A DNA stretch of 64,000 bases, from positions 5,165,234 through 5,229,233 of the forward strand of contig CP154954.1 in assembly GCA_039621445.1 (NCBI GenBank), given 5' to 3'. This stretch comes from Euglena gracilis. Lineage: Eukaryota; Euglenida; Euglenophyceae; Euglenales. Shown here piece by piece: positions 1 through 11,635 of the stretch; within the stretch, counting starts at the first letter, position 1, and each line of letters begins with the position of its first letter. The position numbers were made by a program, and so were the translations under genes. The notes beneath the pieces were generated by a model. The model had not been told where the DNA came from, ran no database searches, and saw only the letters and a program-made list of their open reading frames with translations.

Positions 1-78
1 TGTGATGTGCAGCTGAGTAGAAATGATTGTGGCATGAAAGACACATCTCCAGAATTTCGCCTCTTTTAATGGACTGAA

Positions 79-493
79 ATACCCCCCCCCCCCAAATATA
101 ACCCCCCCCAAATACAAATCCCCCCAAATATACCCCCCCCCCTGAAGGCCTTGAAATCCCGCCCGAATATAAAACTACCCTCCGGCGCGAAGCGCTGGAA
201 GGAAAATATTTCGACAAAAACTCTCCTGAAATTGTGATTTTTGGCAGATTTGGGAGCAATTTTTACCAAAAATGTGTGAAAATTGCTTCTTTGCCTGAAA
301 GGTGAGATACTAGGACCCCCAAGGGTGGGTGTATTTGTTATTTTGGACCGAAAAATTTCCTACTGGATCCCGCCAGGAAGTTGATTTTTCCGATCGAATA
401 TAACCCCCCCCAAATATTAAACCCCCCTGGGGGTTTTGAAATTTCCATCCAAATATAAAAACAGGGGGGTTTATATTCGGGGGGGGGGGGGTT
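79..493. mobile_element. C/G-capped inverted-repeat element, AAATATAA family
   Basis: Left end: C run followed by AAATATAAC. Right end: TTATATTCG followed by a G run. A nested smaller version with the same ends occupies about 395-493. The related family member at 5081-5163 uses AAATAA/TTATTT. Confidence 0.55.
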
Positions 494-1331
494 GTGCGTA
501 TGTCAGATTTTCAGGTCTTACTTGTGAACTGAAGGTTCGTGTGCAAAATTGGGCATATCGACCATTTGTTTATTTTTTCAAGTAAAAAACCCACAAGTGG
601 TCGATTTGTTCAAAATTACACACCATTTGGCACAAATAAACGCAGGTAGTCGGTGTGCGCAAATGCGCACATCGACCATTTTGCACAAATACTCAAATGG
701 TTGGTCTGCGCAAATGTGCAGATGGTCAGTTTAATGCATTTGCGCAATCCATCCCTTCAGCTGAAGTTGTGGAAAATATCCTGCTTGTTTTGTTTGCCTC
801 ATGAAACCGAACAGCTACCTTTTTTCTTGTTTTCAGCAGGTCAAATTGTTTAAAGTGTGTAATTGGGAAGTGTGCAAGGGAGATGGGCAAAAATGGGTGA
901 ATTTTTGGCTGCACCCTGGTGGTTCAGTGAGGAAGAGGGGGGAGGGTGGGGGGAGGGGGAGGAGGCACAGCCCCCCTCTCCCCTCACTCACCCAAAATTG
1001 TTTCATTTTTCGATGTTTTTCCATGAAAATGGTCCTAAAGTGTGAAATTTTGGCTGTGCCTGGGGGGGGGAGGCGATGGCTGTTGCTACACCGGGGCTTG
1101 TTGACAGCCTGGTGGCTGCAAGAAACCTGCAAACATGTATTTTGACTAAAAAAATCCACGGGACAAGTGGCGGGGGCTTTGAGGATGAATCATGGACCTA
1201 GTGGCGCCGGTGGGCGTGAGCCGCGACGTGCTCTCAGTTTACCACATACCAGAGGGTACAGTCTGCACATGGACCTGGACATGGGCCCTGGCCTGGACCC
1301 GGCCCCTGAGAAACCTGGTTGTATCGGACAG

Positions 1332-1360
1332 ACCCTCTTTCCACTGAGCTACTGAGCTAC
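1332..1360 (-). other. tRNA-like box A remnant (possible SINE head)
   Basis: On the minus strand reads GTAGCTCAGTAGCTCAGTGG followed by AAAGAGGG, close to a tRNA D-arm/box A, with one duplicated half. No convincing T-arm, box B or acceptor stem, so it is not called a tRNA gene. Confidence 0.3.
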
Positions 1361-2782
1361 AGTCACCTTCTCCTTCCAAGTTTCAACTTTCTGTGGCAAA
1401 ACTGATTTTTTGCTGCTCTGGGAGCCCCCCCCCCGGAGCCTTCCCTCCGTGGAGCCTTTCTGAGCCTGGTTACCTACTCCTCCAGGTACAGAGGTAGCCT
1501 CCTCGGGATCCTTATTTTTGTGATAAACCCTGAGGCAGGTTAATATAAAACGTTCCTCAAAATTTCTGTGGAGAAGCGAGAGAGAAATAATAGTTCTAGG
1601 GTGTGTGCGCGCGCGCGCGTGTGAGTTCCGGGCCAGTCGTGCACGCTGGGGATTTTGTGCCATGCAGAAATAAAACAAAAAGCTGGAAAAGCAAGAAATT
1701 TGGCCAAAGCAGGAAGTGAAAGCCCTCAAAAAGAGAATTTGCTCGGATCTGTCACACTCGTGCTGCCCCTCGATCCAAGTTCTCAAGGTTCTGGAAGCTC
1801 TGGCGAAGAAATCAAACTCCGGGCGTGTGTGTGTTTGCGCAGACCAACCAAAAAAGTTTTTGTGCGAGTTACGCCAAAGTCAATAAAAATATGCGTGCTC
1901 CTGGCATTTCAAGTCAGTTTGGCACCCAACCACCCACTGTTGGAAAGGGCTGTTGAGGCCAATATGGCTTTGGCCTTTATATTCCAGTGGTCGGCTATTC
2001 CCAGGTTTCCCTCCTCCCCTTCTCCAAATCACAGCCTCGGTAACCATATAGCCACCGTGCCAGCCATGTTTGCTGCATTCTTTTTAGGTCGCCCCTCCTG
2101 CTACAAGTTCGCATGTGTTTCTACTCCTTTCCAGCCACTCTCATTGTCTATCACCTTTTCTTATCTCCCCATTCTCTTTCTGATTTCTGATTCTGATGCT
2201 TTATTTTTTATACTTTTTTTTAATTGAATTGCTTTAATACCATAAAATAGGGCAACCTCAGTGGGATGTGGGGAAGACCACAATTCTTTTTTGGAAGAGC
2301 ATTTGGAAGGGCCCATGCAATGCTTCCATCAAAAAATAACCCTGGATGATTCTGGGTGTGTTCATTGGAATTGGCTGTTCCGCCACAGCGGGTGTGTTGC
2401 ACGTGTTGCCGAGACAGACAAGCAGGCAGACAAATAATGCGAGACACAACGAGTGAGAGGGAGGGGTAGGGTTGGTGGGTGTGCCAGGGCTTTCGGGAAT
2501 CCCTGAAACCCAATGGGTGGTGGGTGGGGTGGTCGACCCATAGGAAGCATGGGAAGACCTGGTGGGGATGGTCGACCAGATAGGGGGTCGACCCCCCACA
2601 AGCCCGCAAAGAAAATTTTGACCTAAATTTCTGCGCCTCCAGTAATATGGGAAGACCTGGTAGGTTGGTGGGGGGACCCCAAGGCCCTTGGGGTCCCCTG
2701 CTGGAGGCGGGGTTTTGGCTATTTTTGGCACAAACACTGACAAAACACAAACGTGAAACACAACACGTTTTTTTTTTTACTC

Positions 2783-2801
2783 CAACCCTAACCCTAACCC
2801 T
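2783..2801. repeat. Short interstitial CCCTAA run
   Basis: Three units of CCCTAA, the complement of the TTAGGG telomere repeat. Confidence 0.7.
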
Positions 2802-5080
2802 GATTTATATACAAGACAGACAGACAGATATTGGTTGATATGTGCATTGTATTTCATTTTGAAGTTCCAATTCATTCATCCTCTGACACAAATTGACCAA
2901 ATATTCCAGTAGCTGGGTCATGCCATTTTGCAATTCCCAACTTCCAATATAACGTTTGCCTGTTATGCGGTTCTGAGTTAACAAGATACGTTTTCGTCCT
3001 TTTTTCATATTTCTCTGCTGCCTGTCAACAGCGAACTTTTTGTTCGCGCCTTTGCTGCTGCAGAAGGTCGTTTCTCGTTTTCTGCATTCTGATGCAACTG
3101 AGTAATTGCGAAGTTCTCTGGGTGAGAGAGAGGGAGGAAGGTCGCCCCCCCCCACCCCTGTTGCGGCCAGTCAGCCTTTGTCACAAACGGCCCAGACGCT
3201 GCAGAACGAGGGGCCACAGTAATGTTCACCTCTCGTTTCCAAAGAAGGACCTCCCAGAAGCACTAATGCCCGGATTGCAGCTGTTTTTGATGTGAAATAA
3301 TCCACCCGAACCAGCACCGTTTTTATACGCATACCTCGCACCAAAAAAACATCCATGGAGCACAGGCAGAATCGATGTGCTGATATTTTTGAACGCTGAA
3401 CGTCGAAAGCTGCGCAAAGGTCCCCCCCCGAAATTATAAGACCCTTTTCAGTCCAGAGGAGAGTTGGGAAGAACGGAAGTCTAGATAGCTCTGGTTTGCC
3501 ATGGTGTTTATTTGATGCATGTTGCAAGAACGAAGACCGGTGCAACGAACCCGATGGGTGCAGTGGAGCAGGAGCACGCCACGCTGTGGACCAGTTTGCT
3601 GGGAGCCCTTTTGCGAACCCACCTCCCCCGTGATAGCTGACCTTCAACCTACCCACCATCGTCCGCCCACAAGACAATGAGCCTGGCTTCTGATTCTGTA
3701 ATGCATAATTCATATGTGGCGTCAAACTCCCACATTTAATTTGGAGTGGTTGTTTCCAAGACATTAATGATTTGAAGCACAGACCATTATTTGACCAAAG
3801 AATTTTTTTGCCTCCTCTGTCGTTTTTTTTCTACAAAAGATTTTGCAGTGGTGTGTGTCAGGGATGGGCTCATACCGAAACAGATAACTACGGATGATTA
3901 CGGATAGCTATGATAAGCCCAAAAACCCTCAATATGAATAACTGCGGATAACTACGGATACGCCAAAATTTTGATTGTTAAGGCCATTTTTGGCAATTAT
4001 GGGCCACTTTTTGCTGCTTCATCTGGATGCTTTGGCTACTTTTTTGACTGCTTCTTTTGACACTTTTGGCCATTTCTGACTGCTTTTGGTTGCATTTGGT
4101 CACTTTTGACGACTTCTGACTGTTTCAGCTGCTTCCCATTTTCAGCCCTCATTTTGGCCATTTCTGGCTGTTTCTGGCCGCTTTCAGCCGTTTTGTGGAT
4201 AGAATATGTTTTTTGATTTGATTTGGTCTTTTGTGCCTTTTTTTTTCAGGCCGCTTCGCTGCTTTCCAGCTGTTTCTGGCTGCTTTTGGACGGCTTACTC
4301 ATTTTTCAGTGACAATTTTTTTATTGTGGGCATTTCTGAGTCGATATTGCAATCAATCTTTCTGTTCTCATTGGTTGCAGCAATTTCTGGGTGGATGTCC
4401 CCAGTCAGCACAGGCACTGTTGCAATTACGGATATTTGTGGATAACAACAAATGGTAACCCATGTTCTGATTATCGTCCTAATGACCACCTCTCAGCAAC
4501 GATGCGAGGCTTGCAGCTGTCATACAGTCTCCACTAAGAACCCGTGCCCTGGTTGCTATTGCCGTGCCCATGCCAGGTGTAAACACCCCATCCGCTCATG
4601 ACCCATGTCTCCATATCTGTCCACTTCCCTCTTTGTTTAAGGAGGTGTCTCTCGCATTCCAGGCAAGGCATCACTTAAACTGGAGGGCACCTCATCCCTG
4701 GCTGGGAGGGTCCACCAGCCAGCTGCCTTTTTCCAGCCTCGGGCCCCCCATCGAAGAGTTTGATTTATTTTGCAGTAAGAAGGCTGGATGAGACGTTTCT
4801 TTCCCAGAACCTGGGCGGAGGGGAAAAAATCCGTCTAGATTTCTAATTAATCATCACAGAAAGGCTTGAAAATGCCCAAAAGAAGAAGGAAGAAAATGAA
4901 AAGAAGAAGGTAAAAATCACAATCTCTGACAACACATTACAAAAAAATTCGATTTTTCTGGATCATCTGACCTCCAAAAAATGATAAATTGCAAAAGAAA
5001 GTACAAAAAATGACCCCAAAGGGGGGGTTTTGGCGCTTTTTTTGGCTCCAATGGGTCTTCGAAAAATTTCGAAAATAATA

Positions 5081-5163
5081 CCCCCCCCAAATAAAACCGC
5101 CCCTCCTCGGGCCGGGACTCCGGGCGAAAAAAATAATACCCCAGGGGGTGTTATTTGGGGGGG
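5081..5163. mobile_element. 83-bp C/G-capped foldback element
   Basis: Begins CCCCCCCCAAATAA and ends TTATTTGGGGGGG, with an 83-bp span. The ends are inverted repeats; the interior is GC-rich. Same termini type as the element at 60371-60498. Confidence 0.6.
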
Positions 5164-6075
5164 TTCATCCTATCATTTCACAAATATGACACATATTCGA
5201 CCCCTGGGATGAGGTATGCATTCCGGGTGGTTCCATCCCCCCCTCTGCCTGGGAGTTGGACACATTCCGACAGCTGCCATGTTGGAGTATCGCAGGCAGG
5301 AAGACCCAAGCATCGCCAAAGAGGCTGAAGCTCACAAGAACAGAAATTTGGAAACAAGGCGTCGCCTGAGGACGCCCGCCCGGGTGCGGATGGAAAATTT
5401 GGGCTGGCTCGAAAGAGGCTGCTGGGTTTGAACTGGGTAGTTGAAAAAAAAAATAGAAACTGCAAAAAAATACTGTCCAAGGATGCAAAAAAAAAATCAA
5501 TTTTTTCTAAATATTGTGCTAGCCAGCATTTTTTCTGCCGATTTTTGCGTGTTTTTTGGTCTGTATTGCCCCTCAAAAGCAAAAAAAGAAATCCGTTGCC
5601 GGTGATTGGCTGGTTTGATATCAGAGTTCTTTTGAACATGTTTTACCCTTGCCACCATCATGGAAATGTATCTTGTGGTATTTCTCAACAGGAAAATACA
5701 CACACATCCGGGATTCCCCCAAATGAACGCAAAAAATATTATACATTAACAATGCATTGTCAGAATATTTTTTTCTAAAACTGGGGCAGAATAATTGGAG
5801 GAGCAACTTGTGCATTTTTTATCCCTCCGATTTGTAGGATCCAATTCCTATTTTGCGGGGTCCTGCTTAGCTTTTAATCTCCTCGTTCTTTTGTGCTGCA
5901 CTGATATACCGTTACACCACAGTTTTTTTTGGGGGGGCTCCTTAAACCATTGGTTGGTTGGTTAGTTGGCCGGTGGTCTTGTTTCCAACGCTGGGCTGGC
6001 TGCCTTAGAAGCCCCCTCACACAGTCGAACGCGCTCGCCGCTGCCGCCCTAGCGCAGGCGAGTGTCTTGTCCTCT

Positions 6076-6697
6076 TACCTCCCCCCCCCCTTGTCCAACG
6101 ACCGAGCTTGTCTAACGACCGGGCTTGTCCAACGACCACCCCCCCCCCGGTCAGAGACGATCTTTTTTGTATACGATGTTGGTTCGGCCAAAATGGCTAA
6201 AAGTTGGCTAAAAACAGTCAAAAATAGCCCAAAATGGCCTAAAATGGCCAAAGGATGGCCAAAAGTGCCCAAAAAGTTGCCAAAAATAGCAAAAATAAGG
6301 CAAAAATGGCCAAACGTAGCCAAAAACAGCCTAAAGTGGCCAAAAATGGGCAACGTGGGCCAAAGTGTGGCCAACAGTTGCCAAAAGTGGCCAAAAGCGA
6401 CCAAACATGGCGAAAAGCGGTCAAAAATGCCTAAAAATTCCCAAAAGTGCCCCAAAAATGTCCAAAAATGGCCAAAAGTGGCCAACCGTAGTCAAGAAAT
6501 AGCATAAATGGCCAAAAACAGCCCAAAAATGGCCATATACCCCTATCTATGGTAAATTTTCCTCCAACTTGGGCTCCACCCCCCTTGTCTAACGACCACC
6601 CCCCCTGGTCGGAGACGAACATTGGCCATTTTAGCGACCGCCCCCCCCAGTCGGAGACGAACATTAGTGGTCGTTGGACAAGGGGGGGGGGGAGGTA
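6076..6697. mobile_element. 622-bp C/G-capped inverted-repeat element, TTGTCCAACGACC family
   Basis: Left end TACCT plus C run plus TTGTCCAACGACC; right end GGTCGTTGGACAA plus G run plus AGGTA. The interior is largely the GGCCAAAA minisatellite. Partial relatives with the same GGTCAGAGACGA-like internal motif lie near 7140-7200 and 29700-29950. Confidence 0.75.
6180..6535. repeat. GGCCAAAA(G/A)T minisatellite
   Basis: Irregular tandem array of short units like CCAAAAATGGC inside the 6076-6697 element. Shorter, similar TAAAATGG runs occur at 9785-9900, 10118-10205 and 10826-10866. Confidence 0.8.
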
Positions 6698-8682
6698 CAG
6701 GAACAACACGTTAGTTCCTGTTGTGCTGCTGCTGACCGTTTTCTGGATGCACGCCCACCCAAGCCCGCATTGTCAGAAGCACACCAATGGAGCACTGGAC
6801 CACTCTCTGTACGTACGTTCTTACCGAAAAAAGCAGCTTTCCTGGTTTACATAATGTAGCTTCGGCGACGTGTGCGTTTCTGTGGTCGATTTGTTAACTC
6901 GTAAATCATGTTAGTTGAAGACCTTCTGAAAATGAAGAATTGTTGAAATGGATTCAAGAGGATGGGCAGGGTTCTGTGCAACGACCTCCCCCTCTTCTGG
7001 TCCGATGCAATCTTTCTGGATACGTTGGCTCCATAAATATGTAAACATTTTTTTTGCTTTTTTTTGCTAATAAAAAATGGTAAAATGAACGAAAAAATGG
7101 AAAATATCACAATATATGGGAAATATCAAATGGAAAAAGTTTTAGCGACCGCCTCCCTGGTCAGAGGCAAACATTTATGGCCGTTGAATGGGGGGTTTTT
7201 GGGTGTCGAGAAAACGTCGAGACCAGGGTTCTTCAAAAGGACTCACAGTACAACTCTGGGGGTGTCGACTGCAGCTAGTCCAAACTTGGTTTGGACCCCC
7301 CAGGGGTTCCGCTTGCAGGCCAGGTGGTGTTTTTTTTCCCACAAGTGACTGGCACAAAGCACCGGAAACTTTTTATTTGACCCCCAAAACCTGCCAAACA
7401 TACCCAATTTGCATTTTTTGGCATTTTTCCTGGAAAAAAAACCAGCCAAAACAACACACAAAAACCCATTTCCACCTGGGCGAGCAGCTAGTTGGGGTGA
7501 GTTTTCCAGTTGGGGTACCTGGGGGGCCCCGGACCCTGGACCTCCCAGGAGAGAGGGGTCCAGCTAGTGGCTTTTCTAGTGGCTAGTTTTCGGACCCCCA
7601 GGTATCCCAAGGCATAATGCAATACGTATGCGTGCCTGCGCGCGTTTTTGGTTGTGTGAATTTATGTGTTTGGTTTTTGTTTACAGGTGTTGATTTTTTT
7701 TATTTCAAATTGTCCCATCACGCTGGTTTTTCGCATTGGCACTCGATTCGGCTGCATTGGTCCTGAACCTTTGCACCTACAATCTGACCAAGGTCTTCAA
7801 AATTCATTTCCGTTCCGCCCTGCTTGCTGGAGTATAGTTAGAGAACGCTTTCTTCCTTCCCACCTCATTCGTTGCACTGCGACCGCTTTGACCCTAACAT
7901 GTCTTTGCCTGTGGTAACAGAGGGTGCTTTGTTTGTGGTTGTCTGTCCATTGACTCCCTGTTTGCGTTTTTAGGTGCTTACCCCTCCCCCCCATTTGTAA
8001 TGAACCCCCTTGCCCAATGAACAAGGGGTGTGGACCTTCCAGTTTGTTAGCTTTTACAGCAATGAAAATGCCCATATACTCACGCTCAAAGAGTTTGCCT
8101 AATTCTCTAGATTTCATTTTGGTGTCCATTCGGCTTGGGGGGGGGGAGGACGTACATGAATATCACTGCAAATTAAAAAATACCTGCGTTTCATGGATTC
8201 CAGACCATTTCGCATTCCCCATTGGAAAGTGGTCAACCAACGATGGTGGGTCAGGCGTGAACCGTCACTGCTTGATGGGACAAGACATCGGAAGACTCGC
8301 CACAATGCTGCTTTCGCGGCATGGCCCCTTTCCAACCCATGGCCCCAATCCAACTTCGCCTCATCGCGGAGCTCTCCTCATACCGGTCAATCCGAATGCA
8401 GATTGGTTTCACCAATTATCCTATGAGTGTTTTCATTGGTGGGATTTACCTGCTGATGATGTACCACTGTTTATATATTATTACCACCTGTAAAAGAAAT
8501 CATTTTTCGTCTTTGTTTTTTTTGACGCATTCGGAATGTGCGAATTGCGTGTGCCAAGATACTTGGTACCTATGGCATCCTGCTGAAGCGTCCCCACTGC
8601 TGCATCATTTGTTGAACACCGGTTGCAGTGTATTCTACTTGAGTTGAGTTGGACATTGCGATGGTCCATCTGAATGAGAAAC
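6698..8682. other. No gene seen
   Basis: Contains a fragment related to the 6076-6697 element (7140-7200) and an AATGAAC-family fragment (7990-8030). Nothing with protein-like composition. Confidence 0.5.
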
Positions 8683-9079
8683 TTACCCCCCCCCCCCCGT
8701 GGTACGACCACCCCTCATTTACGACCACCCCCCGGTCACAGGTTGCAGGTCATGGGGGTGTTAATGATCATCCCCCCCCCGGTCGCAGGTTGCAGGTTGC
8801 GAATTTTTTTTTGTATTTTTGAATATGTTCCGTGGATGATGCTGTTGTTTCCAAGTGTCGTTGCTTTTCATGCCCCGTCCCCCCCATTCCCCCCGGGGGA
8901 TGTCCAGCAAGCAGCTCGTTTCCAGCCAGCAGCCTTTTTGCCAGCCGGAGGCTGGACCCCTCCGGGGTCCTTAAGAAAACCCCTGTTAACACCACCTTAC
9001 CTACGACCGCCCCCCTCATTTATGACACCCCCCGGTCGCAGGTTGCAAGAACCCGGTTGTACGACAAAGGGGGGGGGCG
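8683..9079. mobile_element. C/G-capped inverted-repeat element, GTACGACC family
   Basis: Left end C run plus GTGGTACGACC; right end GGTTGTACGACAAA plus G run. Internal repeated motif GGTCGCAGGTTGCAGG. A short 130-bp relative sits at 16277-16406. Confidence 0.65.
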
Positions 9080-11635
9080 GGTTCCTGCAGCCACCCCCCC
9101 CCCCCAAATGTTTAGCTCCCTCAACTTTTCATTTTGGTGGGATTTCAAGATCCTCAGGGGGCGTTACATTTTTAGGGGCGAAGTCAAACTATCTGGGTGA
9201 CCAACACAAACATTTCTTGTGAATCCCTATTTTGTGTACGACTTCCTGAATTTCTGGGACGAGGAGGACGTTGGCCTTAAGTAATTGAAAGTAGCAAGTT
9301 TGACGGATTCAGCCTGCGCCCATCAACCAATCGCCCCCGCCGACACCTAATTGTACAGCTTTCCACGCTTTCCCCTATTTCGGGCCAGGCTCCTTCAGTT
9401 GTTCTGAAATGCTGAATTGGTGAGGATTTTTGTTTGAAGTCCAACCTGCTGGGTCACGTGGGTCATGTGCGGATTTTGCGCTGTCGTAGGTTTTGAACTT
9501 GGAAGTGGAAGTGGAATCCAGACCGAAGCTCGGTATGGAGTAAACAGAATCACCCCGAAAACTCCGTTTCCGAAGAAGTCTCTCCCCATTCCTTTGGGAG
9601 TCGCTGCCCGGAAGCCGTGCGGCAAGCTGTTACGATTGAGGTGTGGAAGCGGCGCAAGCGACAGGGAATCCTGCTTAGAGGTTGCCTCCATGGGCTGTTG
9701 ACCACAGCTGCCTTTGCCTTTGGCCCTTGCTGGCTGTTCTATGGGTTTCCTCAGTTGGAATCAACCCGTGTGTACCACATTTCGTTAAAATGGCCCAAAA
9801 TGCCCTGAAATGGCCAAATATGGCCTACAATGACCTTTTGGCCCCCTATGGGGGGTCCCTGGAATGACCTGAAATGGCCTAAAATGGCCTAAAATGGGAA
9901 ATATTCTGTTGCACAAAATTTCTTTTCTGTGGACAATTTGAAGCCATCAGGTGATGATTTCCGTGTATGTGGATGGCAACCGGTGGATTTGGTGGACGAT
10001 GGTTGAGGAGCCTGCCCCTCTGACAAACAAACAAACAAACACATTTTATCCCATTTGTGTGAAGCTAAAAAGGTTTGATATCTGACCACTAAATTGCAAC
10101 CCAGCAGCTAGCAAAAATGGCCTGACAAGGCCTAAAATGGACTAAAGTGGCCTAAAATGGCCCAAAATGTCTCAAGTTGGCCCGAAGTGCCCCAAAATGC
10201 CCCAAAATGAAAATAATTTTGCGGCTTGAAATTTTTATCATCCATTGAATGTTTTCCCCCACGTGTGGAGCTTCAGACACCTTAAATGACTTTTTGACCT
10301 GACCTCCGGAAAATGTGAAATGGCAGACAGCTTGGATGCCGCATATGGCAAATGATTGTCTCTTCTGAGATGGTGGGGATCCCCGTGCTCATGGCTTCAG
10401 CAAACTTCTCCAGCAAGAACCTAAAACCGAAGCACCTGGAACATTCCTTAAAATTGAATTGAAAAAATGTTTTTCAGTTTTTTAAATTTTTGAGTTGGAA
10501 AAATACAATTTTTGGAATCAGCGCCATTGCATTTCCTCAAAAAAGGGTTTTGCAACCATCATTTGCCCTTCCAGATAACATTTTGTCCAACATTTTTCCA
10601 AATAGAATTTTCTGCAGAAAATACCTACCATTCAGAATTCCTCTACGGGTATGGATTAAGGTTTGTTGAGCTTCCTGTGGTTTCGATCCAGTGCCAATGA
10701 ATTTTGCATGCTTTTTTTGGATGCGCATTTCCTTAGGAATAAGCGAATTTTTGCACACACAATGATGCAGTTTTTGGACAAAACAACCCAAAATTATGAT
10801 TTTCAGAACCCCCACCAATAGTTTAAAATGGCTTCAAATGGCTTTAAATGGCTTAAAATGGGCAAATTTTTGGGCTTCACTGTAGTTGTTTGCCTGTGTG
10901 GCTTTTGGTCCACAATTTTGCTGCCTGAAGTTAGTTCCCTGCAGATGCCCGCCACTTGGTTTCACAGGGCCAGGCAAGGACAGCTACCGGATCCTACCGG
11001 GTCCCACCGGACCCCACCGGATCCCTCCTGAGACAAAAAATTAGGGATGACTGTCCTTGCCTGCACAGGGCTTGTTTACGTCCAATATTTTTCACCAAAC
11101 GCACAGGAGTGCACTGAACCCCAATGATATTTTCTCTCGGTTTCACCTTTGATGTCGGCCCGTCTACCCAGAGGAAGTTGTGCGTCTTTCCAAACCGTGA
11201 CCTAATGCCTCCAAGATGAACAAACACCAAAAGGTTGGGAAATCAGTTTCGGTGTGAAGCACCACATTTTTTTTCATTCGCGCTTATTCATTTGTCTAAG
11301 GACCCCCATCCTTTCCAGGCCTTATCAGGGGAAATGCAAAGAGCTGTTGACCAAAACCTGGTCAATTAGTGCCTAGACAAGGCCACCAGAGGCAAAGGGT
11401 GGCGATCCACCCCCTGGTGGCGCCTCTCAGAACAGAAACGGGCTCACCCCGACCCCAGGGATGCCATTCCACCAGCTCATGCACCCAATGTCCAGCCTAC
11501 CCCTCCGCATTTCAGCATTGAAATAGTCACCGATACCACGGACCGTATTGTTTGCTTGGGGGGCACACCTCTTGCAGTCTGAAAGGTGTGCCAGTGGTGG
11601 AATGACTCTCCTTCCCAACCTGCCATGGGGTTGAC
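9080..11635. other. No gene seen
   Basis: Mixed sequence with short TAAAATGGCC runs and a GATCCTACCGGGTCCCACCG repeat at about 10985-11030. No exon could be supported. Confidence 0.5.

Larger units (their letters stand above)
494..5080. other. No gene seen
   Basis: AT/GC-mixed sequence with one pair of the GTGCGCAAATGCGCAC palindromes (651-727), repeated GACCTGGT/GGTCGACC motifs (2525-2700), the CCCTAA run, and diverged GGATAACTACGGATA and GGCCATTTTTGGC repeats (3870-4200). ORFs are short and repeat-derived. Confidence 0.5.

Noticed and set aside
1327-1360. A complete tRNA gene on the minus strand
   Set aside because: Only the D-arm/box A part matches; anticodon and T arms cannot be folded.
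6183-6201. GCCAAAATGGCTA resembles part of the reverse complement of the dinoflagellate spliced leader
   Set aside because: Only about 13 matching bases, inside a minisatellite made of CCAAAATGGC units; chance is likely.
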